From NCBI GenBank assembly GCA_002400085.1, contig DHEX01000048.1, positions 15,403-30,491 of the forward strand: a stretch of DNA of 15,089 nucleotides. The letters are read 5' to 3'. Both the position numbers and the translations under genes were made by a program. The notes under the pieces were generated by a model. That model was not told the origin of the DNA. It was given only the letters and a program-made list of their open reading frames with translations, and made no database searches. Origin of the DNA: Clostridiaceae bacterium UBA4839 (GTDB lineage: Bacteria > Bacillota > Clostridia > Clostridiales > Caloramatoraceae). Numbering within the stretch: the stretch's first letter is position 1; each line of letters begins with the position of its first letter. Positions 1 to 8,200 of this stretch are shown piece by piece.

Positions 1-398
1 CCAACAATATCTATATCGCACTGGTAAAATTCACGAAATCTCCCTCTTTGATTTCTCTCGCCTCTAAAAACTTTTCCTATCTGGTATCTTTTAAATGGAA
101 AATTTAATGAGGACATATGCTGGGCAACATATCTTGCAAGGGGCACAGTTAAGTCAAATCTTAATGATAAATCATTGTCACCTTTGTTAAATCTGTATAT
201 CTGCTTTTCTGTATCTCCTCCGCTTTTAGCAAGAAGTATCTCGGATTTTTCAATTATTGGGGTATCTATTGGTGCAAATCCAAATTTTTCATAGTTTCTT
301 CTTATAATATTGAGCATTTTATTAAAGGCAATTTGATCAGAAGGCAAAAGCTCCATAAATCCAGGCAGTATTGATGGTTTTGTAATATTTTTTTTCAC
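1..398 (-). CDS. hisS: Histidyl-tRNA synthetase, 5' part (gene runs off the window)
   Basis: Cytoplasmic class II aminoacyl-tRNA synthetase that charges tRNA-His. About 132 N-terminal residues are visible. The reverse-strand translation contains class II HisRS landmarks: LRFDLTVPLARYVA, then the motif 2 region FPFKRYQIGKVFRGER followed by NQRGRFREFYQCDIDIVG. The start is the GTG at 396-398, behind a GGAG sequence about 6-8 bases upstream; the protein begins MKKNITKPSILPGF. The N-terminus reads LPGFMELLP where the commonest bacterial HisRS has a GTxDxLP-type motif, so this is a divergent branch of the family and could be a second copy. HisZ, the HisG-associated paralogue, is less likely because the RGERNQRGRFREF block is intact. 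The gene is divergent from the ABC exporter genes. Identification as HisRS is firm; the subtype is inference. Confidence 0.93.
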   Translation of the reverse strand, partial: MKKNITKPSILPGFMELLPSDQIAFNKMLNIIRRNYEKFGFAPIDTPIIEKSEILLAKSGGDTEKQIYRFNKGDNDLSLRFDLTVPLARYVAQHMSSLNFPFKRYQIGKVFRGERNQRGRFREFYQCDIDIV

Positions 399-587
399 TT
401 TATCATCTCCATATAAGCATATATTTTCTAACCATTATTTTAATGGTACTGTTTATAAAATTATATCATAATATTACAAAACTAAAATATTTATGTGAAA
501 CTTTATACCATTATCCTCTAATAATTTTACACTAACTGAAATTAAGAGCTTATATCAAAATTAATGTCTAAAAATAATTTATAATAT
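399..587. promoter_or_regulatory. Divergent intergenic region with candidate promoters
   Basis: Very AT-rich spacer between hisS (leftward) and the ABC genes (rightward). A TATAAT lies on the minus strand at 460-465 and could be the hisS -10; its -35 is poor. A TATAAT on the plus strand at 580-585 could be the -10 for the ABC genes, again without a good -35. A small perfect inverted repeat, ACCATTA-TTT-TAATGGT (431-447), falls in the presumed hisS leader. No T-box core or other riboswitch was recognised. No coding sequence was seen. Confidence 0.35.
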
Positions 588-628
588 ATATCACATGGTA
601 TGTTGTAAAGCAATATACCATGTGATAT
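588..628 (+). promoter_or_regulatory. 18-bp stem-loop in the leader of the ABC exporter genes
   Basis: Positions 588-605 pair with 611-628 (arms ATATCACATGGTATGTTG and CAATATACCATGTGATAT). All pairs are Watson-Crick except one G-U (602/614), with a five-base loop TAAAG. The stem begins just downstream of the candidate -10 TATAAT (580-585), so it would form the extreme 5' end of the transcript. No U-run follows on the plus strand, so it is not an ordinary terminator. It may be an operator, a 5' mRNA-stabilising hairpin, or both. Confidence 0.6.
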
Positions 629-731
629 TATGTATATAAGTTAACACAGTAATTGCTTGGAGGGATTAAAAAAGCATTACCTATGTAAATTTTCCTATAA
701 ATATTATCCAAATATAGAAAGGAGCTTTAAA

Positions 732-2501
732 GTGTATAAATATTTTTTAAAATTTAAAGGCCTGTGTGCTGCAGCATTGGCATCTGCTTGTATATATTCA
801 ATTTTAAATGCATTTGTTGCACTAATCGAGAAATCTATAATAGATATTATTTTTGATGCAAATGGCCTAAATATGATACCTAAAGTATTGTTATTTACGG
901 TTGGAATTTTACTTGCCATAGCTGTAATTAGTGTAGTGCGTGCTTCTTTTGTTTCAAAACTAAATAAGAATATCATTAAATCTATAAGGCAGGATGCTTT
1001 TGAAAAAGTTATCAATATGGATATAGTTGAATTTCAAAAAAACTATGGAAGTGATTTTATTTCTCTTTTAAATAACGATGTAGCTATTTTGGAAGAAAAT
1101 TATTTCACTCCTATATATGATAGTGTAACCAGTGTGTTAATGATTGTGGCATCTTTTATCTTGCTTATTAGACTAGATAAGACATTAGCATTAGTAGGGC
1201 TTGTATTAAGCATAATTTCTATAATGCTACCTAAAATAACACAGAAGAAGGCTATTGAAAGTCAAAAAAAGGTTTCTGAAAGTTATGAAATGTTTAGCAG
1301 AAAAACTAAAGATTATTTTCAGGGGTTTAGCGTTGTAAAGAGTTTTAATATTTTGGGAGAAATCAAAAAAGAGTTCAAGGAATACAATGATTACCTTGAA
1401 AATAGCAGATACAAGTATTCAAAAGTACAAGGAATGACTGTTGCTATTTCATATTTTGGTAATACAGGAATGTTTATTGCTATGTTAGCTATTGGAGTTT
1501 ATCTTGCTATAAAGGGAAAAACCACTCTTGGAACAGCCATGGGTGCTGTTCAACTTACGAATAATTTGAAGCTTATAGCTAATGTAGGAGCAAATATAAA
1601 TCAGGTAAAATCCACAAAATCTGTAGCTGATAAGTTCGAGGATATTAAACATATAGACAATACAAGGGAAGCTTGTGTGGATAAGCTTGAGGAATTTAAT
1701 GACTCTATAGAGTTAAACGATGTAAGCTTCAGCTATGATGGGGAGAAAAATATTTTGGATGGAATAAATATGAGATTTAAAAAAGGACAAAAGTATGCCA
1801 TTGTTGGAGAATCGGGCTGCGGGAAAACTACTCTTTTAAAAGTATTAATGGGGTACTTTTCCAATGTCGGTGGGAAAATAATGATAGATAAAAGGGATGC
1901 AGGGAAATTAAATATAAAGGATATGAGTAATATATTGTCAATAATGCAGCAAAATGTGTTTTTGTTTGATACTACTATAAAAAATAATATAACTCTTTTT
2001 AAAGATTACCCTGAAGAAGAAATAGAAGCTGTGATTGAAAAAACACAGCTAAAAAATCTTATTGAATCCCTTGAAGATGGCATTGATACATATATAGGAG
2101 AGGCAGGAGACAAGCTTTCAGGTGGAGAGAGGCAAAGAATATCCATGGCGAGAGCATTCTTAAAGAAGAAGCCAATATTGTTGTTAGATGAAGCTACATC
2201 ATCCCTTGACAATTTGACGGCAAATGAGATAGAAGAAACCATATTTACTATGGAAGATGTGACAGTAATAAGTGTGACTCATGTGTTAAATGAGGAAAGG
2301 CTCAAAAGATATAATAAAATATTTGTTCTTAAAGATGGGGAAGTCATAGAAGAAGGCAATTTTGATGAACTTATGAATAAAAATGGATATTTTTATAGTA
2401 TGTACAATATAAATCAAATTAATGAACCTAGCAGTATTGAATTAGGTGATTCTAAGAAGCAGGTGAAGGCTACTTATAAAGGGATACCTCTTTCCATCTA
2501 A
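732..2501 (+). CDS. ABC exporter half-transporter (TMD-NBD), first of a pair
   Basis: Membrane ATP-driven exporter subunit of 589 residues, the usual length for an MsbA/LmrA-type half-transporter: about six transmembrane helices in residues 1-310, then a nucleotide-binding domain. Visible motifs are Walker A GESGCGKTT (359-367), Q-loop MQQNVFLFD, signature LSGGERQR (462-469), Walker B ILLLDEAT (482-489) and switch H517. All catalytic residues are present. The frame is open from TTG at 657, but GTG 732 is chosen because AAAGGAG stands about 7 bases before it and the protein then begins like its downstream paralogue (MYKYF versus MKKYLF). After the NBD there is a tail of about 25 residues that the paralogue lacks. 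It probably forms a heterodimer with the next gene product. Substrate unknown; drug, lipid or peptide export are all possible. Confidence 0.9.
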   Translation: MYKYFLKFKGLCAAALASACIYSILNAFVALIEKSIIDIIFDANGLNMIPKVLLFTVGILLAIAVISVVRASFVSKLNKNIIKSIRQDAFEKVINMDIVEFQKNYGSDFISLLNNDVAILEENYFTPIYDSVTSVLMIVASFILLIRLDKTLALVGLVLSIISIMLPKITQKKAIESQKKVSESYEMFSRKTKDYFQGFSVVKSFNILGEIKKEFKEYNDYLENSRYKYSKVQGMTVAISYFGNTGMFIAMLAIGVYLAIKGKTTLGTAMGAVQLTNNLKLIANVGANINQVKSTKSVADKFEDIKHIDNTREACVDKLEEFNDSIELNDVSFSYDGEKNILDGINMRFKKGQKYAIVGESGCGKTTLLKVLMGYFSNVGGKIMIDKRDAGKLNIKDMSNILSIMQQNVFLFDTTIKNNITLFKDYPEEEIEAVIEKTQLKNLIESLEDGIDTYIGEAGDKLSGGERQRISMARAFLKKKPILLLDEATSSLDNLTANEIEETIFTMEDVTVISVTHVLNEERLKRYNKIFVLKDGEVIEEGNFDELMNKNGYFYSMYNINQINEPSSIELGDSKKQVKATYKGIPLSI

Positions 2502-2608
2502 GAGCCTTTAAGAGGCACAGCATTTGTTATTCCAGGTATTACGGGTGGTAGCCATCAAATATAAAATAATATGTCTTGCTTTCCACAATCAAGGAGGGGA
2601 ATTTAATT

Positions 2609-4309
2609 ATGAAAAAATATTTATTTAAGGATAATAAGGCTTCATTTATATTTGCTATGGTATCTATTATATTGGAATCTGCATTTTTTACAGGAGAAGC
2701 CTATGTTTTTAAAAACATACTAGACTTGGTGTCTTTAGATATGAGTATGGATAAATTTTATAATACAGTCTTATTTTCAATAGGTTATATCCTTGTTCAT
2801 TGTGTTGTAATTTATATGTATAGAAAGGCAATGGGAAATTACTCAAGGAGTGTAATTACTGAGATGAAAGAGGATGTTTTTTCAAATATTTACAGCCGTG
2901 ATTTGAAAAGTTTTTCAGAAAATAATACGGAAAGTTATGTATCTATAATGTTGAATGATATAAAGATGATAGAAAAAGATTATGTTATAAATTTATCAAG
3001 CATTTTTGCATATATGCTTGATATAATATTTGCGGTAATCCTGCTTTTTAAGTTTAATGTCAAAGTAGCCTTAGTGGCTATAGGATTCAGTGTTTTGCTT
3101 AGCATGATACCTAAATTTTTTTCAAAAGAATTGGCAGCATTGAAAAAAGATTTATCTGATGGAATGAAAACTTTTTTGGTTAAAGTGAAGGAAATTTCAG
3201 AAGGGTTTGAAACTATAAAAACTTATGATATTGAAGATGAGGCATATGACCAATTTTCTGTATATAATGATGAAGTGGAAGATGTAAAATACAATATTGG
3301 AGTCATGGATGCAAAAATAAATTCAGCTTTAGAGTTCTTTTCTTTTCTTATACAATTTTTAGTTTCAATCATAGTTGTATATTTCATTATAAAAGATAAT
3401 CTAACTGTAGGGCTGGTAGGTTCAGTTGGTCAGCTGATGGTCAATATTTGCGAGCCTATGGAAGGATTTTCTGGAAGATTCAATAGATTAAAAACTGTAA
3501 AGCCAATAGTTGATAATGTTATAGGAAAAAATCAGGTAAAAACAGAGAAGAGTGAAGACAGTATTCAAATAGATGAATTTAGGAAAAGTATATGCTTTGA
3601 GGATGTGAAATTCAGCTACGATGGGAAAAGAAATATATTGGATGGAATAAATACATGCCTTGAAAGGGGTAAAAAATATGCTATTGTTGGGGAATCTGGC
3701 AGCGGCAAGAGTACTATTTTGAAACTTATATTGGGATATTACTCATGTAATGAAGGAAAATTAACTGTTGATGGGACTGATATAGATGACCTTGACGAGG
3801 ATTCTTTAAGTAAGCTTATATCGGTTATACAGCAAGATGTATTCCTATTTGATACTACTATAAGGAATAATATAACTCTTTTTAAAGATTATCCTGAAGA
3901 AGAAATAGAAGATGTGATTGAAAAAGCACATTTAAAAAGCCTCATTGAATCCCTTGAAGATGGTCTTGATACATACATAGGAGAAGCAGGGGATAAGCTT
4001 TCAGGCGGAGAAAGGCAAAGAATATCTATAGCCAGGGCTATGCTCAAAAATACACCAATATTATTGTTAGATGAGGCTACATCTGCATTGGATAATATAA
4101 CTGCTAATGAAATAGAAGAGATGGTATTAAATATGAAAGGTACAACAGTTATAAGTGTGACACATAGATTGAACGAAGAAAGGCTCAAAGGATATGATAA
4201 GATATTTGTTATTAGGGATGGAAAGGTTATGGAAGAAGGAAAATTTGACAAGCTTATAGATGAAAAGGAATATTTCTTTGAACTGTTTACTTTGAATTCA
4301 GCAATATAA
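2609..4309 (+). CDS. ABC exporter half-transporter (TMD-NBD), second of a pair
   Basis: A 566-residue membrane ABC exporter subunit with an N-terminal six-helix transmembrane domain and a C-terminal NBD. Motifs are Walker A GESGSGKST (361-369), Q-loop IQQDVFLFD, signature LSGGERQR (464-471), Walker B ILLLDEAT (484-491) and switch H519, all canonical. The ATG at 2609 follows AAGGAGGGG (2591-2599) at ideal spacing; the frame opens earlier at a TTG (2576) with no ribosome binding site. It lies 107 bp behind the first half-transporter, with no terminator seen between them, so co-transcription is likely. The NBDs of the two proteins are strikingly alike over about 90 residues while the membrane domains differ, which fits a tandem duplication that now works as a heterodimer. 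Substrate not determinable. Confidence 0.9.
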   Translation: MKKYLFKDNKASFIFAMVSIILESAFFTGEAYVFKNILDLVSLDMSMDKFYNTVLFSIGYILVHCVVIYMYRKAMGNYSRSVITEMKEDVFSNIYSRDLKSFSENNTESYVSIMLNDIKMIEKDYVINLSSIFAYMLDIIFAVILLFKFNVKVALVAIGFSVLLSMIPKFFSKELAALKKDLSDGMKTFLVKVKEISEGFETIKTYDIEDEAYDQFSVYNDEVEDVKYNIGVMDAKINSALEFFSFLIQFLVSIIVVYFIIKDNLTVGLVGSVGQLMVNICEPMEGFSGRFNRLKTVKPIVDNVIGKNQVKTEKSEDSIQIDEFRKSICFEDVKFSYDGKRNILDGINTCLERGKKYAIVGESGSGKSTILKLILGYYSCNEGKLTVDGTDIDDLDEDSLSKLISVIQQDVFLFDTTIRNNITLFKDYPEEEIEDVIEKAHLKSLIESLEDGLDTYIGEAGDKLSGGERQRISIARAMLKNTPILLLDEATSALDNITANEIEEMVLNMKGTTVISVTHRLNEERLKGYDKIFVIRDGKVMEEGKFDKLIDEKEYFFELFTLNSAI

Positions 4310-4405
4310 ATATAAGGTTAGTAATGAAAATATTTATTATAATATGACCGTTACGATTAGTTCAGATATAGAAGCTTAGTGTATTTCGTTTGTTTGAGCG
4401 ATATG

Positions 4406-4549
4406 GTAGGGAGCGGTCTTGACCGTTCCGCCCCACCAAATTTAGATCACCACAAATACCACAGAGTGGAATTGCTACTAGGTATTAGCACCGTTCTGTT
4501 CCCGAAATTTCGCTCGCTCATCAACGGAACGGTCAAGACCGTTCCCTAC
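4406..4549. repeat. MITE-like element with 25-bp terminal inverted repeats
   Basis: The left end (4406-4430) begins GTAGGGAGCGGTCTTGACCG; the right end (4525-4549) is its reverse complement with a single mismatch. Each arm contains its own near-perfect palindrome, CGGTC-TT-GACCG on the left and AACGGTC-AA-GACCGTT on the right. A further partial pairing links 4490-4500 (ACCGTTCTGTT) with 4523-4533. The 144-bp length, paired termini, lack of coding capacity and higher GC suggest a non-autonomous mobile element or an extragenic repeat family. No target-site duplication could be recognised at the ends, so mobility is inference. Confidence 0.7.
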
Positions 4550-4618
4550 AGCTTGTCTAGTGCTTTTTACCGCTGTTGTTTCTTTTTGGTTACAAATTTG
4601 ATCTGGCTGTTTTTAGTA

Positions 4619-4647
4619 TTGATGATATATGTTTATAAAGGTACAAT
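4619..4647 (+). promoter_or_regulatory. Candidate sigma-A-type promoter for the thioredoxin/glycosidase genes
   Basis: TTGATG (4619-4624) and TACAAT (4642-4647) are separated by 17 bp, with four of six and five of six consensus matches. Predicted transcription start is near 4654, about 70 bases before the first start codon. It lies just outside the inverted-repeat element. Confidence 0.5.
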
Positions 4648-4683
4648 ATAACTAAAGGTGAAAATATAACCAATGATTATTGA

Positions 4684-4713
4684 AGGGAGGGTCCAATACA
4701 AATTATTTGTATT
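4684..4713 (+). promoter_or_regulatory. Strong Shine-Dalgarno sequence and hairpin before the thioredoxin-like start
   Basis: AGGGAGGG (4684-4691) is a strong ribosome binding site, but the first usable in-frame start, ATG 4722, is 30 bases further on. Between them is a perfect small hairpin, AATACAAA-TTA-TTTGTATT (4695-4713). If it folds, the effective spacing falls to about 11 bases. An in-frame TGA at 4713-4715 rules out an upstream start in this frame. Confidence 0.55.
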
Positions 4714-4721
4714 GAAAGTGT

Positions 4722-5210
4722 ATGATTGATTTAAGCAAGGGGATAAGCTATGAAAAGTATTTTGAAGAGGCTTCAGAGGAACAGAAGGCTAAGATTAAGG
4801 CATCATATGATAATATAAAATTTTCATCTAACTCTTTGAATATCTTAAAGAATTTAAAAAATACTATTAACATTGCTGCATTTTCTGAACATTTTTGCCC
4901 AGACTGCACAGCAACGCTTCCTTTTATGAAAAAAATGCAGGAAATAAACAGCAATATAAAGCTTTACATTTTTGGAGTTGACGGAAATGAAGAAACGATA
5001 AAGAGCTATACAGGGGAAGTAAAAATACCAACGGTAATATTTTTTACAGAGGGTATGAAGCTTCTTGGAGTTTATAATGAAAGACCAAAGGTACTTAATG
5101 AAAAAATGAAAAATGCTGATAATGATTTAAAATTAAAACTTATTAACGATTACAGAAATGGAAAGTATAACAATCTTATTGAAGATGAAATTATTGGGAT
5201 GATTGAATAA
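4722..5210 (+). CDS. Thioredoxin-family protein with a CPDC active site
   Basis: A 162-residue cytoplasmic protein (no signal peptide, no membrane helix) of the thioredoxin fold. The redox motif is C59-P-D-C62 in SEHFCPDCTATLPF, after a beta-strand INIAAF; the cis-proline is P103 in VKIPTVIFF. The leader SKGISYEKYFEEASEEQKAK resembles the N-terminal helix of the thioredoxin-like family often labelled Thioredoxin_9, so the family length is complete. Likely a thiol-disulfide oxidoreductase or a thiol-dependent detoxification protein; the substrate is unknown. The ATG at 4722 is the only plausible start. The next gene starts 28 bp downstream with no terminator between, so the two are probably co-transcribed, although one product is cytoplasmic and the other secreted. 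Confidence 0.85.
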   Translation: MIDLSKGISYEKYFEEASEEQKAKIKASYDNIKFSSNSLNILKNLKNTINIAAFSEHFCPDCTATLPFMKKMQEINSNIKLYIFGVDGNEETIKSYTGEVKIPTVIFFTEGMKLLGVYNERPKVLNEKMKNADNDLKLKLINDYRNGKYNNLIEDEIIGMIE

Positions 5211-5238
5211 TAAAAAATGTTTTAAGGGGGATAAACAG

Positions 5239-8200
5239 ATGAATAAAAGACAAATTTTTAATAAATTGATAGCAGCATCCTTACTCACCTGTTTTTTTGC
5301 AGGAGCATTTCCTGGATATGCAAAAGCAGCAGGTTCAAATTTAAATCAGAAAGTTTTATATAATAAATACATAGCTAAAGGGATTAATTATACCGAAAAG
5401 CAGGTTGTTGACCATGACAATGGCAAAAAGAATAGATTAAATATCGTAACTGCTGATTTAAATGATAATGATGTAAAGGTGATTTTTTCTAAAGCAAAGG
5501 ATAAGGAAAAAAAGGCAGCAACTTTAACTGATCAAATCCAGAGGGAAATATTTAAAGGGAATAATGTAGTTGCAGGTATAAATGCTGACTTTTTCAATAT
5601 GGGTACAGGATTCAGTACAGGGCCTCAGATAAGTAATGGGGCTATAATATCCTGCCATGAGCATAGAAGCGAAGAAAATATATATCCTGTATTTGGAATA
5701 GATAAAAATAATAAGCCCTTTATAGATAATATACACTTTAATGGAAAGCTTACAGTTTTAAATCAATCAGATGATACTATTGATATTGACAATGTAAATA
5801 GAGAAGGATATGAAAACAGTTTAATACTTAATACAACACAGCTTAATGAGTTAAATAAAATAGATTTTTCGAACTATGCAGAAAATGGTGCTTTAACTGT
5901 CGTAAAGGGTATAAAGCCTCCTATCATGCTTGGTGAGGAATATGAAGGCGTTGTAGAAAGTGTAGGAGAAGGACGTTCATCTGTTAAAATACCAGAGGAT
6001 GGAATAGTCCTTGCAAGTCACGGGGAAAAGGCAGAGTGGGTTAAAGCTCATTTAAAGCAGGGAGATAAAATAAAAATTAAACTTGATTATGATAAAAAAG
6101 ATATTAAAGATGCTATTGGAGTTTATACTTGTCTTGTAAAGGATGGAAGAGTGCTTTCTAATGATGAAATGGTACAAAATGGTGCAAATAAATCTATGGT
6201 TCTTGCAAGAAAGTCAAGAGCAGCTATTGGCATAACTAAGGATAACAAAGTTATTGCTATAACTGCTGATGCAGGAAATCAGGGCATAAGCGATGGGGTA
6301 ACTTTTGCTGAAATGGCACAAATGCTAAAGGATATGGGTGCAGTTTATGCAGCAGCTCTTGACGGCGGCGGATCTACTCAAATGAACGTAAAGCCTTGCG
6401 GTGAAATGGATGTAAAAGTTGTAAATTCACCTTCTTATGGAAACCAAAGAGCTCTTTCAAATGGAATTTTATTTGCCAGCAATGCAAAGCGAACTAATAA
6501 GCTTGGCAGTTTAGAAGTTTGTGATGATATAACAATATTTAAAGGTTCCTCCTATAAATTTAATTTAAAAGGAATGGATACTAATTATAACTTTGTTGAT
6601 TTGAAAGATGCGCCAGCAAAGTGGGAATTAGAGGGAGTTTCAGGGACTGTGGATTCAAAGGGACAATTTACAGCAGGAAATGCTTCGTCAGGTAAAGTAA
6701 CTGCAACTCTTGATGGCATTAAAGCAAGTGCCAATGTTAATGTAATAGATAGTTTAAGTTCGCTTGGAATTCAAGGGAGCAGCTTAAATCTTAAAAAAGG
6801 TGATAAATATGAGTTTGCTCTAAATGCTTCAAATGATTCAAATGTTATAATTTCAAATAGTGCAGCTAAGTGGTATGTTACAGGAAATATTGGAACTATA
6901 GATAAAAATGGCTGCCTTACAGTTAATTGTGAGGAAGGAAACGGGGAAGTTATTGCAAGAGCCGGAGGAAAAGAAGCAAAAATTACCGTTAATGTAAGCG
7001 AAAAAAACGGGGAAGAAAGCGGTAATAAATATAACGAAGACAATGAAGCTCCATCAATTTATAGATTTAGTCCTGATTATACTATTTATGGGGATGAAGC
7101 TTTAATTTCAGTAAAAATAAAGGATAATTATTCTGGAATAGATGCAAATTCAATAAAAGTAAAATTAGATGATAGTTTTGTTGATGCAAATTTTGATGAA
7201 AAGACAGGGACAATATCATATAAAGCAAAAGGCCTTGAAGAGGGAAGCCATACTTTCGAGGCAGAAGCACAGGATAAAGCAGGTAATAAAACAAAGGAGC
7301 CTTTTCAAAGAATATTTTTTGTAAGCTATGAAAAGGATACTACGGCACCGGCTGTAAGCTTTATAAGCCCTTTAAACGGTACAAGTATAAAGGCAGGGCT
7401 TCCTAAAATATCAGTAAACATAAGGGATACTAATAGTGGGGTAGATTTAAAAGATATTTCAATCACTCTTGATGGAAAAAGCCTTACTCCATTTTATGAT
7501 GAGACTTCAGGATGGGCTTATGTAATCCTTGATGATACACTGCCTGCAGGAACTCATACAGTTTCTGTTGAAGCTAAGGATAGAAAGGGAAATAAATCAA
7601 AGCAGCATACATCAAGTTTTAACGTTGAGGCTCCTATTTCTCCTAAAGACCCTGATAAATTTACAGTATCAGTTTTCTCAGATACCCAGGGAATTGATTT
7701 TGCTTCTTTATTTTTAAAGAGAACTCTTGAAGATGAGTCAGAGCTTGTTATAATAAATGGAGACATCATTGATTATAATGAGCTAAAGATATGGGAAGAT
7801 GAATTATCAGGTATGTTTAAAGTAAATCCAAAGCCAATAATGTTTGCACCTGGGGAATTTGATTTATCAAAGGGAAACGAAGAAAATTTAATGGTAGAGT
7901 TTGGATGTACATCACCTGCATATAGCTTTGAATATGGAAATTCTTTATTTATTTCGTTAAATAGTGCTTATGAAAATAGTATTGGCTTCTCTGATCCAAC
8001 ACAGTTTGATTATTTAAAGAAAATATTGGAGAGAAATAAGAAGCCCAATGTGTTTATTTTTACTCATACACCAGCAAGAGATTCTTTTGGATTAAAAAAT
8101 GGTATGCCAGAGGATGATGCTGAAAATTTTGAAAACATACTTGCTGAATATAAAAAAGCAAATAAGGATAAAAATATTAATGCTATTTCCGGCCATCTTC

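Larger units (their letters stand above)
4310..4721. other. Gene-free intergenic region holding a repeat element and a promoter
   Basis: No convincing gene lies in these 412 bases. The middle part is visibly richer in G and C than its surroundings and carries the inverted-repeat element at 4406-4549. A promoter (4619-4647), a strong Shine-Dalgarno sequence (4684-4691) and a small hairpin (4695-4713) follow and belong to the thioredoxin-like gene. A 90-codon reading frame at 4379-4651 crosses the element but has no ribosome binding site and no family resemblance. No clear terminator was found directly after the second ABC gene. Confidence 0.7.

Noticed and set aside
431..447. Inverted repeat ACCATTA-TTT-TAATGGT as a separate operator or terminator
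   Set aside because: Arms are only 7 bp in very AT-rich DNA, so chance occurrence is likely; it is mentioned in the intergenic entry only.
657..731. Longer N-terminus of the first ABC protein from TTG 657
   Set aside because: No Shine-Dalgarno sequence precedes TTG 657, whereas GTG 732 has one at good spacing and gives an N-terminus aligned with the paralogue.
2536..2556. ACGGGTGGTAGCC, resembling the conserved core of a T-box
   Set aside because: There is no room for a specifier stem, no antiterminator pairing and no terminator in the 107-bp gap, and the downstream gene is an ABC exporter.
4379..4651. A 90-codon plus-strand frame opening on GTG
   Set aside because: It crosses the inverted-repeat element and the promoter, has no Shine-Dalgarno sequence, and its translation resembles no family. 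It is most likely chance in a locally GC-richer stretch.
5203..5238. Longer N-terminus of the secreted glycosidase from TTG 5203
   Set aside because: The extension would overlap the thioredoxin gene and put 12 polar residues before the signal peptide; ATG 5239 has AAGGGGG at normal distance.
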